Shown here: one piece after another, positions 44,968 to 57,853 of the stretch
Numbering within the stretch: position 1 is the first letter of the stretch
How the letters are laid out: the number at the start of each line of letters is the position of its first letter
Notes under the pieces: model-generated
What the model saw: the letters and a program-made list of their open reading frames with translations, nothing else
What the model was told of the DNA's origin: nothing
The model's database searches: none
Translations under genes and position numbers: made by a program
DNA from: Hyaloscypha bicolor E
Taxonomy: Eukaryota > Ascomycota > Leotiomycetes > Helotiales > Hyaloscyphaceae
DNA length: 64,000 bases
Assembly (NCBI RefSeq): GCF_002865645.1
Contig: NW_020194667.1
Coordinates: 310,001 to 374,000 of the forward strand
Direction: 5' to 3'

Positions 44968-46325
44968 TCAAACGGGCCTGCCTTGCTTACTCTCGGAGTC
45001 CTCTAACCCCCTCACTCTATAACTTTTTCTGCAGTCTCTTGCCTTCTTCGCTGTGAATGAATGGCGTAACGCTAGCACTTTATCAGAGAGCGCTTTTAGA
45101 GATGGATGATAGGAGCCTACTCTACTGTCTACACGCCTTGCCTCACCCAGGTATTTTTCATGAGTACCGTTTCCTTTCACAACAGCTCCATCCATCACAA
45201 GCCGGCCTTTCTCTTCCGGTGTTCTTCCCAGTATTCGATAGAAGTGTTGCAGGAAATTTCCGTTGAATGTCTTCTGCCAATCTCGATGCAAGCCAATTGC
45301 CACGGTTCCAGGATTGACAAGATTAATCACCACCTCGCCTCCCTCCCCAGACTTGTGACGCCAGTTCTCGTGCCCAAAACATGTTTAAAGTTTCATGGCA
45401 CTATACTAGTCTAAGTGGTCAGAGCCGAAGTACGAAAGGGCGCGGCGTTGAAAATCGTCCTCTGCCAAAATGCGAGGAACACCAAAATCGCTACATTTAG
45501 AAAATCACACCAAATCTCAATAGAACGCCCGACACTCCTCAAAAGTGCTTTACATTATAAAAAGGAAGCAGATCTAAGTTTGGCGAAAGTTTTATAATAA
45601 TATAATATAAGGCGGAATTATAAGTATTTTTGTAATGCAGCATTGAAATCGTGCCCGTCCTCGCTTAGCGAGTTGGACGGATTTCAATGCCGCGCGCTTT
45701 CGCATTCCTGGTCATTGAGATAGTCAAGTATCCTTTCCGGCTTTTGTTCTTTGAACGGCGTCCACAGAGCTACTTCGGATGATGTTGCTGTAAGGCGTGT
45801 AGTTCGTTTGAGTTCTCTTGAAGTCTTTCCCAAGACCTGGAGGAGATATAAAGTCAAGGGAGCTGTAGAAAGATGATTGCCCTGCAGTGACGACTCGAAA
45901 CCAGTCTCAGGAGAAGAGGGCCAATCGAACTTGAAGATTGCAGCATTTAATATAGCAACGCCCAGACGTAGCAGTCCTTGAACTCGCTTCCCGAAAGCAT
46001 TTACTGATTTTATGAACTCTTGATTAAGATTCCATACCTCGACTCGCGTTTTCGATGCGGAGTTAGATTTGAGGATGTCGGCTTTTGTAGCTTTGCCTTT
46101 GGAGATATTCCGCACGGCGGGAATCAGGTTGTTGGCGTCCATCTTAACACATTGTCGGGCAGCTCCCAGTCCAATTCCAGTATTTGAGCCAGTGATGGGA
46201 ATATTTTGGTCTTTGGGGCTGATTGCAGGTGGAAGTTGAGCTGAACGAACGAAGAGTTGATGGAAGACAAAGCTTGGGAAGCTCATATTTGAGAAAAGAA
46301 ACCTTTGAAGGAGAGATAATGGCAT
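44968..46325 (-). pseudogene. Short-chain dehydrogenase gene split by a MITE
   Basis: The 5' half (46325-45684) carries the SDR cofactor motif TGSNTGIG and the usual strand LGVAILNAA, ending ERILDYLNDQE. The 3' part resumes left of an inserted element with YSAMK, the catalytic YxxxK, then after frame changes NMFWARELA and VINLVNPG, and runs to a stop at 44968. The 270-bp insertion (45433-45702) falls just before the catalytic Tyr, and the stop ending the 5' half lies in its inverted repeat. A TAG directly before YSAMK and at least two frameshifts after it show further decay. The family includes retinol dehydrogenase-like oxidoreductases of fungi; no activity is expected here. Confidence 0.8.
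45433..45702. mobile_element. 270-bp MITE-like element inserted in the SDR gene
   Basis: The ends are inverted and similar: CGAAAGGGCGCGGCGTTGAA at 45433 and, read inverted from 45702, CGAAAGCGCGCGGCATTGAA, with similarity to about 28 bp. The left flank is TA (45431-45432); the right flank is CA, perhaps a mutated TA. The interior is AT-rich and non-coding. A stem-loop (GCATTGAAATC...AGCGAG near 45642-45690) lies in the right end. It begins with the same CGAAAG as the MITE at 21209. Confidence 0.75.
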
Positions 46326-47199
46326 ATAGTCTCCGGGAGACCTTTAAATTTGCAAGTTGGAAAAGATATTCGGCGAAGTTCAATCATAAATGCGCCCTCA
46401 ATCCTTAGACCCGACATTTTGCGGGAAAAGAGGCTGAAAATCACGAAATACACAGAATCTCTACAAGGCGTTTTCGTAGATATCCGACCGACTTCAGTTA
46501 TGAGCAAGTCCTCGGGTCTTAGACCGATATTTTTCGGCTAACGAAGCAGGGGGTCTGGAAATAGAAGAGTAAACGGAAGATAGCTTCGACCACTTACCTT
46601 TCCAATTGAGTTATATTTCTGTTGTTCTGAGGAGGTACATAGATCTCGAATTGGACACGTCACTTCCCGGTTGGGGATGTTTTGACGTCTCCATGTTTGG
46701 TACATCGCGCTCGTCGTCATCCAACGAGCTGCGGTCCCTACTTCTTGACCAAGCCAAATATCCTAAACAAAACATCGATATCATAAAGAAGTGCAATCAT
46801 TATTTTCAGCTGACATGTTCTCCAAAGCCACTCGCTGGTGGGGACGGCGCAGGAATTCAGAACAGGCACAGGAGCGGCGGTCAGGTCAAATAATCTCGGA
46901 GTCCTTGGGGGATTCGTAAAGACGTGGGTTTAGTAGAAGAGTCTATATATATGCTGTAATGTTCCGGAGAAATTGAAAATCGTATGATATGTTCAAAGCT
47001 GAAAAAAATGAGTGGTCTGGAATGTCCATGTTGTGCTCCCTCGGCCTAGTAGGCTAGTGCGGGTTGCTTATGTAAAGCACCCACCTAATTGGCTGGTGTT
47101 GCGTTTGCTCCTTGGGACCTTCGGAAGGGAAAATCGTAAGTTACGTCTGAAGAGCTTCTCGAAAAGCCTCACAGTAGCCTCATAACATCGTCTTTCCTA
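46326..47199. other. Intergenic, possible small relic
   Basis: A minus-strand open piece near 46796-46611 (LGYLAWSRSRDRSSLDDDER) ends shortly before a GGTAAGTG donor-like site. It could be an exon fragment, but no partner was found. The right end is the promoter of the COX gene. Confidence 0.35.
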
Positions 47200-48019
47200 A
47201 TGTCGTCGTCCTCATTGCTGCGCATCGCAGCTCGCGCGCAGCCGTCCACCTTCTTCCGTGCCAATGGCCTCCGCAGCCTGACTCCCCGCAGCTCAAACGC
47301 CCTCTACGCTGCGCCAGCACTGATCGCGACCTCCGGCTCCGTCAGCAGCTTCAGCACCAGCAGCGTCCGCTTGTCCGATAAAGATGGCCAGGAAGCTTCT
47401 CACCACGAGGAGAGTTTCGAGGAGTTCACTGCCAGGTACGTGGATCCTCAATTGGCGTCGAGAACATTTGAGCACCTTCAGCACAGCCGAAACGAAGCAA
47501 TGATGCACGCCAGCATTGATCGTCAATTGCTAACCTTCTGGTGTCAACGTATAGATATGAGAAGGAATTCGACCAGGTCCAAGATGTCTTCGAACTTCAG
47601 GTATGATACATATTGCTTCCCTTTACCCACAACTGGCATCGCGTACCTCCAGATTGCTAATTATCATACGATCGGCTACAGCGAAACCTCAACAATGCGT
47701 TCGCATACGATCTCGTCCCTTCACCTTCCGTCCTCACTGCTGCGTTGAAGGCTGCACGAAGAGTCAACGACTTTCCTACAGCTGTGCGAATCTTTGAGGG
47801 TATGTGCCTCCACGTCGACGTCTCGGAAGCACGCACGGATTGATAGGGAGAAGGATGTGTGTGCATGAGACTGAGGGCTGACCTGGAGTTATTACAGGAA
47901 TCAAGGCAAAAGTTGAGAATAAGGGCCAGTACGATCAATACCTGGAAGAGCTTAAGCCGCTCCGAGAAGAATTGGGTGTCAGCCTAAAGGAGGATCTGTA
48001 CCCTGAGGAATCTAAATAG
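47200..48019 (+). CDS. Cytochrome c oxidase subunit, COX6 / Va type
   Basis: This is a nuclear-encoded subunit of mitochondrial complex IV. Four exons (47200-47435, 47555-47600, 47682-47799, 47898-48019) give 173 residues. Introns 1 and 2 are 119 and 81 bp; intron 3 begins GTATGT. The N terminus (LLRIAARAQPSTFFRANGLR) is a basic, Ser/Arg-rich mitochondrial targeting sequence. The mature part matches the family: HHEESFEEFTARYEKEFDQV, then RNLNNAFAYDLVPSPSVLTA, ARRVNDFPTAVRIFEGIKAK, and YLEELKPLREELGV near the end. Length is normal. The spliced joins restore the conserved segments exactly. Confidence 0.95.
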
Positions 48020-49079
48020 ACGGTGTGTTGGATTGTGGAGGGCAGATGTGTAGATGGATATCAAGTGATGGGGAGATAGAAGAGGAGCGGTATGAAAGCT
48101 CTTGGTGGGCTCTGTGTTGCGGACCCTTTTTATTTGTACAGCTGTATCAAGAAGCAATGCACTGCCTTGGGAAAAATGTTCTTTTGATCTTTACTGTGAC
48201 TTGTAATTTGGAGGTTGTTTCAAGAGAATGCCAGTTTGCCAGCAGACTTCTAAAGCATATGGTTGGATTTCAAAACGAGGGGGCAGTAAAAGTGGCAGCT
48301 AAAGAGCAGTGTGGCAATCGTATGAAGTTCGCTGCCTTCAAAGACAATCCAGAACAGAAAATTTGTTCCCATTGTCAACAGCTGAGGGCAGGCAGAATAG
48401 AAAGGCAAATTGACAGATGCTCATGTCTATTGGACTTTGGCACTCGATTTGAGTGAATGCTGCAGCTAGTATTGTCAGGTGTAGTATTGTTACTTAGTCC
48501 AGATATTGTCAACTTTCCTTTGTCCTATGCACAATGGAAAACGACTCTCCAATACCCATCAAATTAACCCTTCCATCTTCAATTATACATTCTTCCCAGG
48601 AGATCGATCCTACCCTTGACACACAACTTAACTCAAGATCAAGCATCCAGCAACATCGTGAGAGCAAAATCACATCAGCGTCGGCTTGACTCCAAGATAT
48701 CACAGCACTGATTCCGTTTTCTTGTCAGCTTGTCTTTCAACGAACAGTTCAACTTCAAACGCAGAGTGAGCATCCGATACAGAGGATATCTGCACCCACA
48801 CCGCGGCTGGGTACTCCTTCCTCTGCAGCTTTCCCAGCAGCATCTGAAAGAACTAGTCTCTCCAGTAGTTCTTTCCGCATTAGTCGACAAACAGAGCTCA
48901 TTCACATCTGACACCTGTCCGATAACCTTGCCAGTTCTGTATTTGGCAAGAAAGACCTGGAAGCATGAACGATCTGTGAAAGTTTCCAAAAAGACGGTTC
49001 CGGCTCGACTCGAAACACAACAGAAAATCCAGTACAGTATCTGCAAACTTATCCGTGACTTCCCATTTCGGCAGTTAAG
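48020..49079. other. Intergenic, 3' UTR of COX gene and promoter of ULP2-like gene
   Basis: A 143-codon plus-strand frame (48025-48456) follows the COX stop directly but has no recognisable domain. I do not call it a gene. The region from about 48700 is probably the leader of the protease gene. Confidence 0.45.
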
Positions 49080-52000
49080 ATGGACAGACCATCAGGACCA
49101 GATTGGAGTGGCATCAACCGCATGGTTCATTACAGAATAGGGATGCTGCGATTCGAGAACAATTTGGGGCCCATTAAGAGAAAGAGATTGCAAGAAATTT
49201 TTGACGAGGAAGTACCGACCCCAAAGAAAATGAAGTTTACAGATGTTCCTGTCATTCCACACGACAACACTCTTCATGAAAGCTGGGACGAGGCGCTTCT
49301 GGAGAGGCTGCAACCGACGAACAAATCAACCAATCAGAAGCCAGGCAGTGCGACCGACGACCTCTTGATCAGCCTCCCCCAACATCAACAATTCACTACC
49401 ACCGGAAGCAGCGTCGCATTCCCGATTCACCAGGGACAAAGATCAAAGAGCGCTGAGCCTACCATCGAAGCATGCGTACGACAAGCAAGACGTCAATATC
49501 TGGACGAAGCAGCGCATCTTCCTGTGGAGCATGACGACTCTGAGATGCCGAGAACGAGCCCTCGCAGCAAGAAACGCGCACACAGCTCCAGCCAAGACGA
49601 CGTCGTAGACCTCTCAAACGACACTGAGCTGCCCCTGCCAAAGGAGGAAGAGGGTGAAGCATCTGCGAGCTATCCTGTAAGTCCATTAGCCCAGTATTGC
49701 GCAAGGCTGTTGTCGAGGCCCTCGGCTAGTCCCGCACCGAAATTCGATATCGCTAATGCTTCACCTCAGGAAACTGAGATACCGGTCATCATTTCTGCGA
49801 AGAGGATCAAACCGAACTCGGGTGAAAAGTTGCAGGAACAAAGTGGCACGCCAGAACCCGAAAGTCCTACAAAGACGGTATCAACGGGAAATGCTGGCAG
49901 CTTGAGATCGAGTCGGCAGATTCACGAAGGCAAAAAAGAGAACGCGTCTGTCGAGGGCAATGAACGCGACCAGAAGGAATCCAGCGAAAGCAAGGTCGGC
50001 CCCAAACGACCGTGGTATGCTGGGGAAATGTTCTATGTCGCTGATCTGCTTGCTAATACCTTTTTCGAAGGAGTTATTTTGACACCTATAAGACCCGGAA
50101 GCCAAGCAATATTCGAGATTTTGGGTATGCCTACTGCCCCCACAAAGTGGCAAAGAATCACTTGGCTGACTTTATAATTCTAGTAACCCCAGACCTGTTG
50201 CTCCTGCATCGACCCCGTCAGCCTCTCGGGGGCAAGAGTCAATGGTATATCTTTTGATCCACTGGGGACCTTGGCACTGACTTCTTCAAAGGCTCCTGTC
50301 CCAAGCGGCCCAAAACCAGTTAATCGACTCTGTCCCAACACCCCGCATCAACAGCTGCACAAATTCGGCAACAATGCCTCGAAACCGAATGCACCTTTCA
50401 AGCCGCAAGTTCCAAAGTTTGACCTGCACAAAGACCATAGCCGGCGAGCCGAGCAGCCCCCGAGCAAGAGACAGAGGATTGAGGATACGACCACATCGCG
50501 CAATGGCTCCTTGGGGTCACCCATCGATCTTGAAGCTAGCCCAACAAAAAATGGGAAAGCCACGGGCACACAGACGACAGGATCTATTCACAGTCAGGTC
50601 CGAAAGGGCTCCGAATATGAAGTTGAAGAGTATGGGTTCCTTGAGAATTTGATGAAGCCTGGTTATCAAAAGCCGCAAAAGCGGCAGAGTTCTTCCTCGG
50701 ACGGCCAAGCATCGTATGGCAATAGAAGTAGGCGGTTTCAACCCGAGCGAAAGAATGAGAGGTGGGTGGGAAAGTTGGACGATGAAACTGATCCTATCTC
50801 CGAAGATGACGTTGCTGTAACTGGGTCTCGCAGCATTCTTAAAGGAGCCTCTCAGTCTACAGGTACGCCGACTGTAGAAGTTCAGATTCCGTCAACTCTT
50901 CAAGCCGGAAGATACCAAGGATCATCGTTCCGCCGCCCGCCAAGACAGAACTTGAATGGAGACAAAAGCAGGAATCAATCCACTGCAAATGCGCGTACTC
51001 AAGAGATCTCACCTCACTTCCCACCACCCGCACAGACCCGCCAGCAGGGACAAACCCCAAGTGGCCCTCATTCAGCAGATGGCACAGTCCCAAGCAGAAC
51101 TTCTATGAGATCGTCGGGCCTACAGAACGGAAATTCGAGTATGAAGAATGCTTCGTCTCGACATTTAGGCCCTCGGCCTGGTCCAGACGAGAGCGTGGAT
51201 GAACTCAACAGTGACGATCTTCATCAGCAAACAGCAATGGCCCTTGTGGCAAGACAGAAATCTGGTGGCGAGGCATCGAGCAAGCCAAAAGGAACTGTCT
51301 CCCGGAGTCTATCCATCCCTCTTGATGTCTCAAGTGATGATGATCTCGCGAATGATAAAGCCAACATACAACCCACCCAATTTTCCTCTAGAAGAGACAC
51401 GAGAGGCGAGACAGCCTCTGAGGATGAAAAATACGATGCTATACTCGTGTTTTCCGAGAGAGATGCATGGCTAGCTGACCCAAGGCTCGATTCTTGGTCA
51501 CTGGTTCATAACTCCATTTCCAAAACCTTGGAATTATTTGATCAAGGCCGTAGTACCATGTGGGTTCTTCCTACGAGCAAAGTGGAGAAGGTTGAATACA
51601 ACTCCAAAAGCCAAATTCTCGTTATTCACAAAGCCAGAGATGACACAACTGGTAGAGGAACTCATATCTACCTTCAGCTCCGTGATGCCGATCAGAGTAA
51701 TGACCTAAGAGAGAGTCTTAAAACTACCCAACCAACAATACAATCTATAAACAAACCCCAGTAAGCATATCTATCAACTATCACCTTGCAATCGCTAATG
51801 TTCTTGTTTAGGCCTTATCTTGAAACTGTTGTCGGCAACAATCGTACCAAAGTTCTCGACTATCGAGAGACCCAAAAGAAAATACGCCGCCTTGAGGAGG
51901 AGCCAGACGACATCAAACTTGCCAAAGCCAACGCGGAGAGGAGATTGGAGTCGAAGTGGCCTTCTCTTAAAGAAACGGCAACGTCGGCAGCACGAATTGA

Positions 52001-54953
52001 AGGCAAAGGCACAGAGGATGAGAGGACCGAACTGCCCAGATCAAGAAGTCTCGCTAGGTCCATGCGCACTCGCTCGAGTTCTGGTTACTTGGAAGACGAA
52101 AGTCTGCAGCAGCCTTTTCAGGTCCCGGAAGAAGTGTCCTCGGCTGAGTTCTATGGTAATTCAACTTCTAGACGCGCAAACCTAGGCTTGTCGCACGAGA
52201 CTCGGTCTTCAACAAGAGTGCAAGACAGAGATCGAGCACCGCGGCAGCTACGTCCACGAGAACCCAGCCCGCCTCCGTTGACTCTGTGGACGAGAAAGAA
52301 CCCGAACTGGACCAAAGAATGGCACAACTCGATCATCTACCCTGCCATTGGAAAAGACAGGGCACGGGTAGATATGGGAGACATTGAGAAACTCGACGAT
52401 GGCGAGTTTCTGAATGACAACCTGATCGCCTTCTATCTCCGATGGTTGCAAGATCAGCTTGAGCGGCAACATCCGGAATTGGCCAAGCGCATTTACTTCC
52501 AGAATACCTTTTTCTATCAAAAGCTTTCCAAACCCGAAAAGGGGATCAAAGGAATAAACTATGAGGCTATCAAGAAATGGACCTCCAAGGTTGATCTTCT
52601 GAGTAAGGATTACATTATCATACCCATCAACGAGCATTCCCACTGGTATGTGGCTATAATTTGCAATGCACCAAAGCTTCTACCGGACGCAGTAACAACG
52701 GAACATTCTCAATCACAAGATACCGCTGGACCTCCTGGAGATGAGCACACGAATACCGAGGACGCGCCCAAAGCGGCGCCCCTGGTTCCATTAAAGCAAT
52801 TTCCAGAAAGTGCAAATGGCGGAGATGTTGACCTTCTGATGAAAGACGTGTCATTGGAAGACAAGAAGCCAGAAGTCTCCGAAGCGCTCTATCCAGTCTC
52901 GAATGGTATCCTTGAAGGACAAGAGGCTATCGAGAGCGAGGATCCTCCACCAGCAAATGTGACCTCTGATCTCCTCGAGCTGGAGACCGCGAAGGAGACT
53001 CAAACCAAAAAGACGAAACGAAAATCCATGCCCCCACAGCGGAAGTATAACCCCAAGGAATTTCGAATCATCACTCTTGATTCTCTCGGTTCAAGTCATA
53101 CGACTACTTGCTCAAATCTGAAGGATTATCTGGTGCTGGAAATCAAGGACAAGAAGAATATCGATATTGAAAGACCTGGTTCCATTGGCACCACTGCGAA
53201 GGGCATCCCGACCCAGAACAATTACTACGATTGCGGGTTATTCCTGCTCAGCTATGTTGAGATGTTTCTAAAGAGTCCGGACGAGTTTGTTAGTGGTATC
53301 CTCCAAAACGACTCTAAGGAGTATCAAATGCCGAAGGCCCTGGAAATGCGTACACATATTCGTGATCTCTTGTTCCGCCTTCAAAAAGAACAGTTTGCGG
53401 AAGCGGAGCGACTTGCGAAACTGAAAGGCAAGGGGAAGAAATCGAGCAAAACCGAAGATAGATGTGGTTTAGCCTTGACTTCCAAATCGCCATCCCGGGA
53501 AGCATCGAAGAGTGTTCGAGTATCTCCTGACGGGCGAACCTTGGACGAATCTAGAGACGCGCAAGAGAAGGCCATTCAACACAAACCAGAGCCTTCGAGA
53601 AAGGAGAACAATCCCAAATCCCAGACATCTGCGTCAATAGAGCCTCCCATAAGCTTTGCGCCTGGAAAGTCGGGTAGCCCTAGCTGGCCAGCATCGCAAG
53701 TGCAGGTTGAAATTCTCAAGCCTAACGAGCCCAAACTGAGAGAGAACCACGATCTGGATGCTGCCACCAACGACTCTGCAAAAGCTTCCGGTTCCAGACT
53801 GAATGAACTTCTCTCGGGAGCAACCAAGATCTTGAATGGGTTTCTCGGCCGTGACAAGTCCGCAACGATGAATGCATCAGACCCTAAATCATCAAAGACT
53901 GATGTTATCGAGATTGATGAGTCCCCTCAGAAGGTAGATTATGGAAACAATCTACCGAGGTCCAGGAATTCCGGAATGGAAGACTTTTCAAGAACCTCAG
54001 TCAAAGATAGTCTCGGCGTCTTGCAAACTGGGCGTTCCAGTACTGAGCGTGCCGACAAGGAACGACAAACAGGAACGAGACACGAGCGAGAGAATCAAAC
54101 CTCCCCGCATAGTCCACCAAGACGTAATGACCGTGATCTCGCTTCTCCTACCCCTGATGCAATGGAGCCTGCGCATCGTATTCCAGCTAGAAACGAGGTT
54201 CACGACCTGAGAACTCCAACTCCCGAGGTAGTGGATTCTGTACGCAATAGCTCTACAAAAGCTCAACAGCGGAGATCTGCTGTTGTCGAGAAAGCAAATC
54301 GAGGAGTCTCAGAGCATCGCGAGCGAGCGGTCAAGGCACCGAGCCCTGAGGTTAGGGAGACTCCAAGCCCGCCGGTGTCCGACCGCCGACCATCTCGACA
54401 TCCAGCAAATGGAGTAGGAACCTCCAGGCAAGTGGTCGATGTTGAACTTGGAGACTTTGGGGGCGAGGATCGCGATTCTGACGGCCAGGATCAGGAGGAC
54501 GATCCTATTGACCTAGTGAAGACGGATTCGAGGGCCAATGGTGTGTCCGAGGCAACGCCGGAAACTTCGGCGAACGATGACGAAATGCTTTTGCGGTCTG
54601 GCAGCTCACGAGAAGAGGAGGCTGAAGATGATGCAGCTGAAGATGCCGACCCGGCACTCTTCTCGTCCTCACCTGTGCCTTCTAGATCTGTTACGCCTTC
54701 CAAGACGTATCGTAAAGGTCGGAGATCTGCACCCTCGTCACCCGCTTCAAGGCGCGAAGATATAGGGAGAGCCTCTCCTTCCAGCGAGTATCGAGGTACG
54801 AAACGCAAGAGTCCGGGAACTGGAGAGTCAGATAATTGGCAGGAGATTCGTCGACCCAATCCTACTCTACGAGACGCCGCTGATCAGGCAATCATCGGGA
54901 GATATCATCAAACTGGGCATAGAAGAGCAATTCACACCAGGTTCAACGAGTAG
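49080..54953 (+). CDS. SUMO-specific cysteine protease, ULP2 type
   Basis: This nuclear C48 peptidase removes SUMO or SUMO chains from proteins. Exons 49080-50124, 50184-50244, 50306-51760 and 51812-54953 give about 1,900 residues. The 50245-50305 intron is the least certain; an unspliced variant is possible. A PH-like segment precedes the protease (ILVFSERDAWLADPRLDSWS, near 51450-51500). The catalytic domain starts NLIAFYLRWLQDQLE. It has His1131 (EHSHWYVAI), Asp1277 (TLDSLGSSH), Gln1322 and Cys1328 (PTQNNYYDCGLFLLSY). About 145 mostly disordered residues separate His and Asp, a SENP6/7-ULP2-like insertion. N- and C-terminal tails are acidic and Ser-rich with SUMO-interacting-like motifs (DVVDLSNDTE, DVIEIDESP, PIDLVKTDS). 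It is long for the family. Confidence 0.9.
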
Positions 54954-55669
54954 TATTGGATTTGGATTGGTTGAAGGGCCATCGACTTCTGGTTGGGGAT
55001 AACTTCTCCTGCCAGCAATGCGGCGGTTACAGTTATCAAGTTTGCATTGCTCGTTGATTTGGCTGCGTTCTAGCATAGCACCGGCGTTCTTATTATATTT
55101 TGATTTTGCAATTAGATGCACACCACATATACTGTGAAGATCCCCCTTCGATATTCTAGGGGAAGTGGTTCGCTAGCGTCGGCGTTCAGAGGTCTCATTT
55201 GCATGGGTCACTCGGGTTGAGATGGGGTTCTCATAGAGTGATGGAGTGGGCGAAGGAGTCTATGCGATGAGGTCTGTAAATAGGCGCGGTGCTTTATAGC
55301 GCAGGGCATCAATTGCCTCTCGCTTTAATATTACGCCACGGGGAATGGTTTACCAACAATGAACATAGCATTTGAATCCGTGACCGAGGTGGCCATGGGG
55401 CTTCGACAAGCTTCGATATTCACCCAGTGGTGCAGATGAAAAGCCTGAACGCAAAATAGGGGGAGGGTCTGGAGCAGTTTACTAGACAGACAGAAGTGTT
55501 GCAGAGGACATGATGGCGTTGAGTTCAATCAACTCTTCTCAAAGCTTTGTATAGGTTTTACACAGTGTCCTTTTTCTTATTCTTTGTTGCCTTATTCCTT
55601 GGGGCAACTGTCAAGCTGTTGCGTTATTTCACTTCCCTTCATACTCCATCCAAGCTTGAGGCATATACT
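54954..55669. other. Convergent 3' region between ULP2-like and regulator genes
   Basis: No gene is supported. Both neighbours end here, so it should hold their 3' UTRs. Confidence 0.5.
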
Positions 55670-57853
55670 TCAAGCGAGGCCAGCGAGCGGGTCATTGCTT
55701 ACTATCCATTCAAGATGGGCTTCGGCATTCATGGCCATCTCTTCCCATCTCAAACTCGGTTCTCGTGTCTCCCACCCCGGAGAGCGGTCACGCCTCACAC
55801 ATTGAACCATGACCAACCGCGTCTCCATACTCCTCACACCACGCGAGAACTGCACTCTCGCATGTTCTGGGATATATTCCGTATCAGAGCCAGCCTCTTC
55901 TAGCTCCATAATCCAGGTGCCGAGAGCAGCGATTATAAAGCGATCCCATGGCCCGTCGTGTTGCGAGGTACGTAGAATATCAATGCATTCCCGGCGTAGA
56001 CTTCGATCTCGGCACCGAAGCAGAGTGGTAAAGAGACACGGGACAATGCTGAGATGGACGTGGAAGGAGGGTTGATGCTCGGACATCTCGCGGAAATTGT
56101 CGTCGATTTGGCGGCATAGAGAAACCATCTCTCTGAACTCGGGTAAGAAGATGTCGTATGAGCATTCGGTCGTAAAGAGTGTTCCTTCGACGACGATTTT
56201 GATAGTGAGTGCGTACAGCTGCATGATCAAAGCTCCTGTTCTCGCTCGGAGGTCTGTTGATGAGGATTGGATCTGACTTAAAAGTGGTAAAAATGCCGTC
56301 CACCAGCGAGCGAGTTCGTCTGTGTGGTATTGTTTGTCGGCATGGAGCCCTGGCGGTACGATATATGGCGAGCCATAAATGCCGGTCTCTGGAGTCATGT
56401 CTAAGACTCTACCAGAGAACGGCTTCGAGAACTCTCGCATGATATTGTTTGATTGGCTTCGAACTGCCGCGTACATGACATAGTGGCAGGCTCGCCTGAC
56501 CACGTATTCCCAAAAGTAAGTTGCTTCAACCAAACTGAAGAACTCGGATGGCATTTTCGCCATCGTGTCTGAAGCATTTACTCTTCCTACCTCGTGGGTT
56601 AAATACGGTCTGGTGTCTACGAAGGTCATCATCTGAAGGCCGAACCGCACGAAAGCCGAAAAGATGTCTCCATCCAGGACACGTGGTGCTGGGGACCGTT
56701 GGCCGTTGCTCAAACGAATTCTGGCGCGGTCACGAATGTCAATTCGCCTCCGGATGAGGCGATCTCCAATAATCGCATGAGAGAAAGCCAAATCTGGCTG
56801 GCCGTACATTGTTTCGAAGACTATGACCAAGAGGATAGCAATTGAGATCTTCCTCAAGTAGTCTTCTCCAGCCCAAGGAACAGCTTTCATACCCGTCAAC
56901 GATTTCCCAAAGTGCGTCAGAGCGTACTCCCGTTGCTTGGTTGCTTCTTCCTTCCATATCGCCCCAAACGTGCCAGGATACGCAACGGTCAGAGCTTTCG
57001 TTTTGATCGACTTGCTGAGAGCTGCGATTCCCACAATCGCGTGCCGGACAAAGTCTTGCTGGTGGCTTTCTTGCAGGAGGATTTTACCCCAGAAACTTGT
57101 GTCGAAGACCCCAATCAGTTCGAGAGAAGTCTCTTCTAGGAAGAGCCTGAAATATAGTGCTTCTGTTTCACTCGAAAAGACTGGGCCAGCTGCAGGACGT
57201 TGACCTGCTAGCTGATTTCTCGAAGTAGTTGGGATGTTGGAGTCAAAGGTGTGTATTCCTGTTCCATCGGTCGGATAACCCTCACAGGAACCATATGATC
57301 GCAAGCAGCGCAGGCATGCTGGTCTTCCTTCATCGCATTTCACATGACGCTTCCTATTCAAGGGATTTATTCAGCACATGACCGTGAAACTAAGTATGGG
57401 AAGGTTGGATGAGCTGCTGACTGACCTGCAAGTGCGGCATCCGCGTTGAAATCTTGCTCTCCGTGGCCGGGTCTGTGTTGCTCCACTCGAGAACCTTTTG
57501 TGTTCCGCAAGCGAAGTTGAGGACTCTGGGGATGCGGCAGAGCTTTGTTGACCCAGATTGAGCTCGCCAAACCCCGCTGTGGATTCGGCAAGTGCGAGCA
57601 GTTGAGTTGGGGTGAAAGCTGTAGTTGGCGGCTGCGAGGACCCAGTGAAACCTGGGTCTCTCTCCGAAGACCAATAGTCGTTGAGCTGGGTGACGCTGGC
57701 CTTAAGTGGATGAGTATCCTCAATTAAGTCCGACCCCGCGTCCGATCCTGAGGCTTCTCCGACGTAACCTTGCACGAGGGGCCGAACGTGTGTCGGCCGC
57801 ACTCTTTCTTTCTCCCTGGCTTTCGACACATCTAGGAGATCATAAGTCAGCAT
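55670..57853 (-). CDS. Zn2Cys6 transcription factor with C-terminal fungal TF domain
   Basis: This is a nuclear DNA-binding regulator. Exons 57853-57426 and 57353-55670, joined across a 72-bp intron (GTCAGT...GAATAG), give 703 residues. The intron lies inside the zinc cluster, and splicing restores CRTCRKRHVKC and CLRCLRSYGSC: cysteines 139, 142, 149, 156, 159, 166, spacing C-x2-C-x6-C-x6-C-x2-C-x6-C. The rest resembles the fungal-specific TF (DUF3468-like) region (SETEALYFRLFLEETSLELI, then SFWGKILLQESHQQDFVRHA). The start is uncertain. A coding-like exon upstream (about 58088-57952, SGFQFINQTGSKIKDPKIKK) can be spliced in frame (GTAAGG...CTTCAG), which would lengthen the N terminus. Target genes are unknown. 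Confidence 0.87.

Noticed and set aside
48025..48456. 143-codon frame directly after the COX gene
   Set aside because: It starts just after the COX stop, has no recognisable family and probably lies in a 3' UTR.
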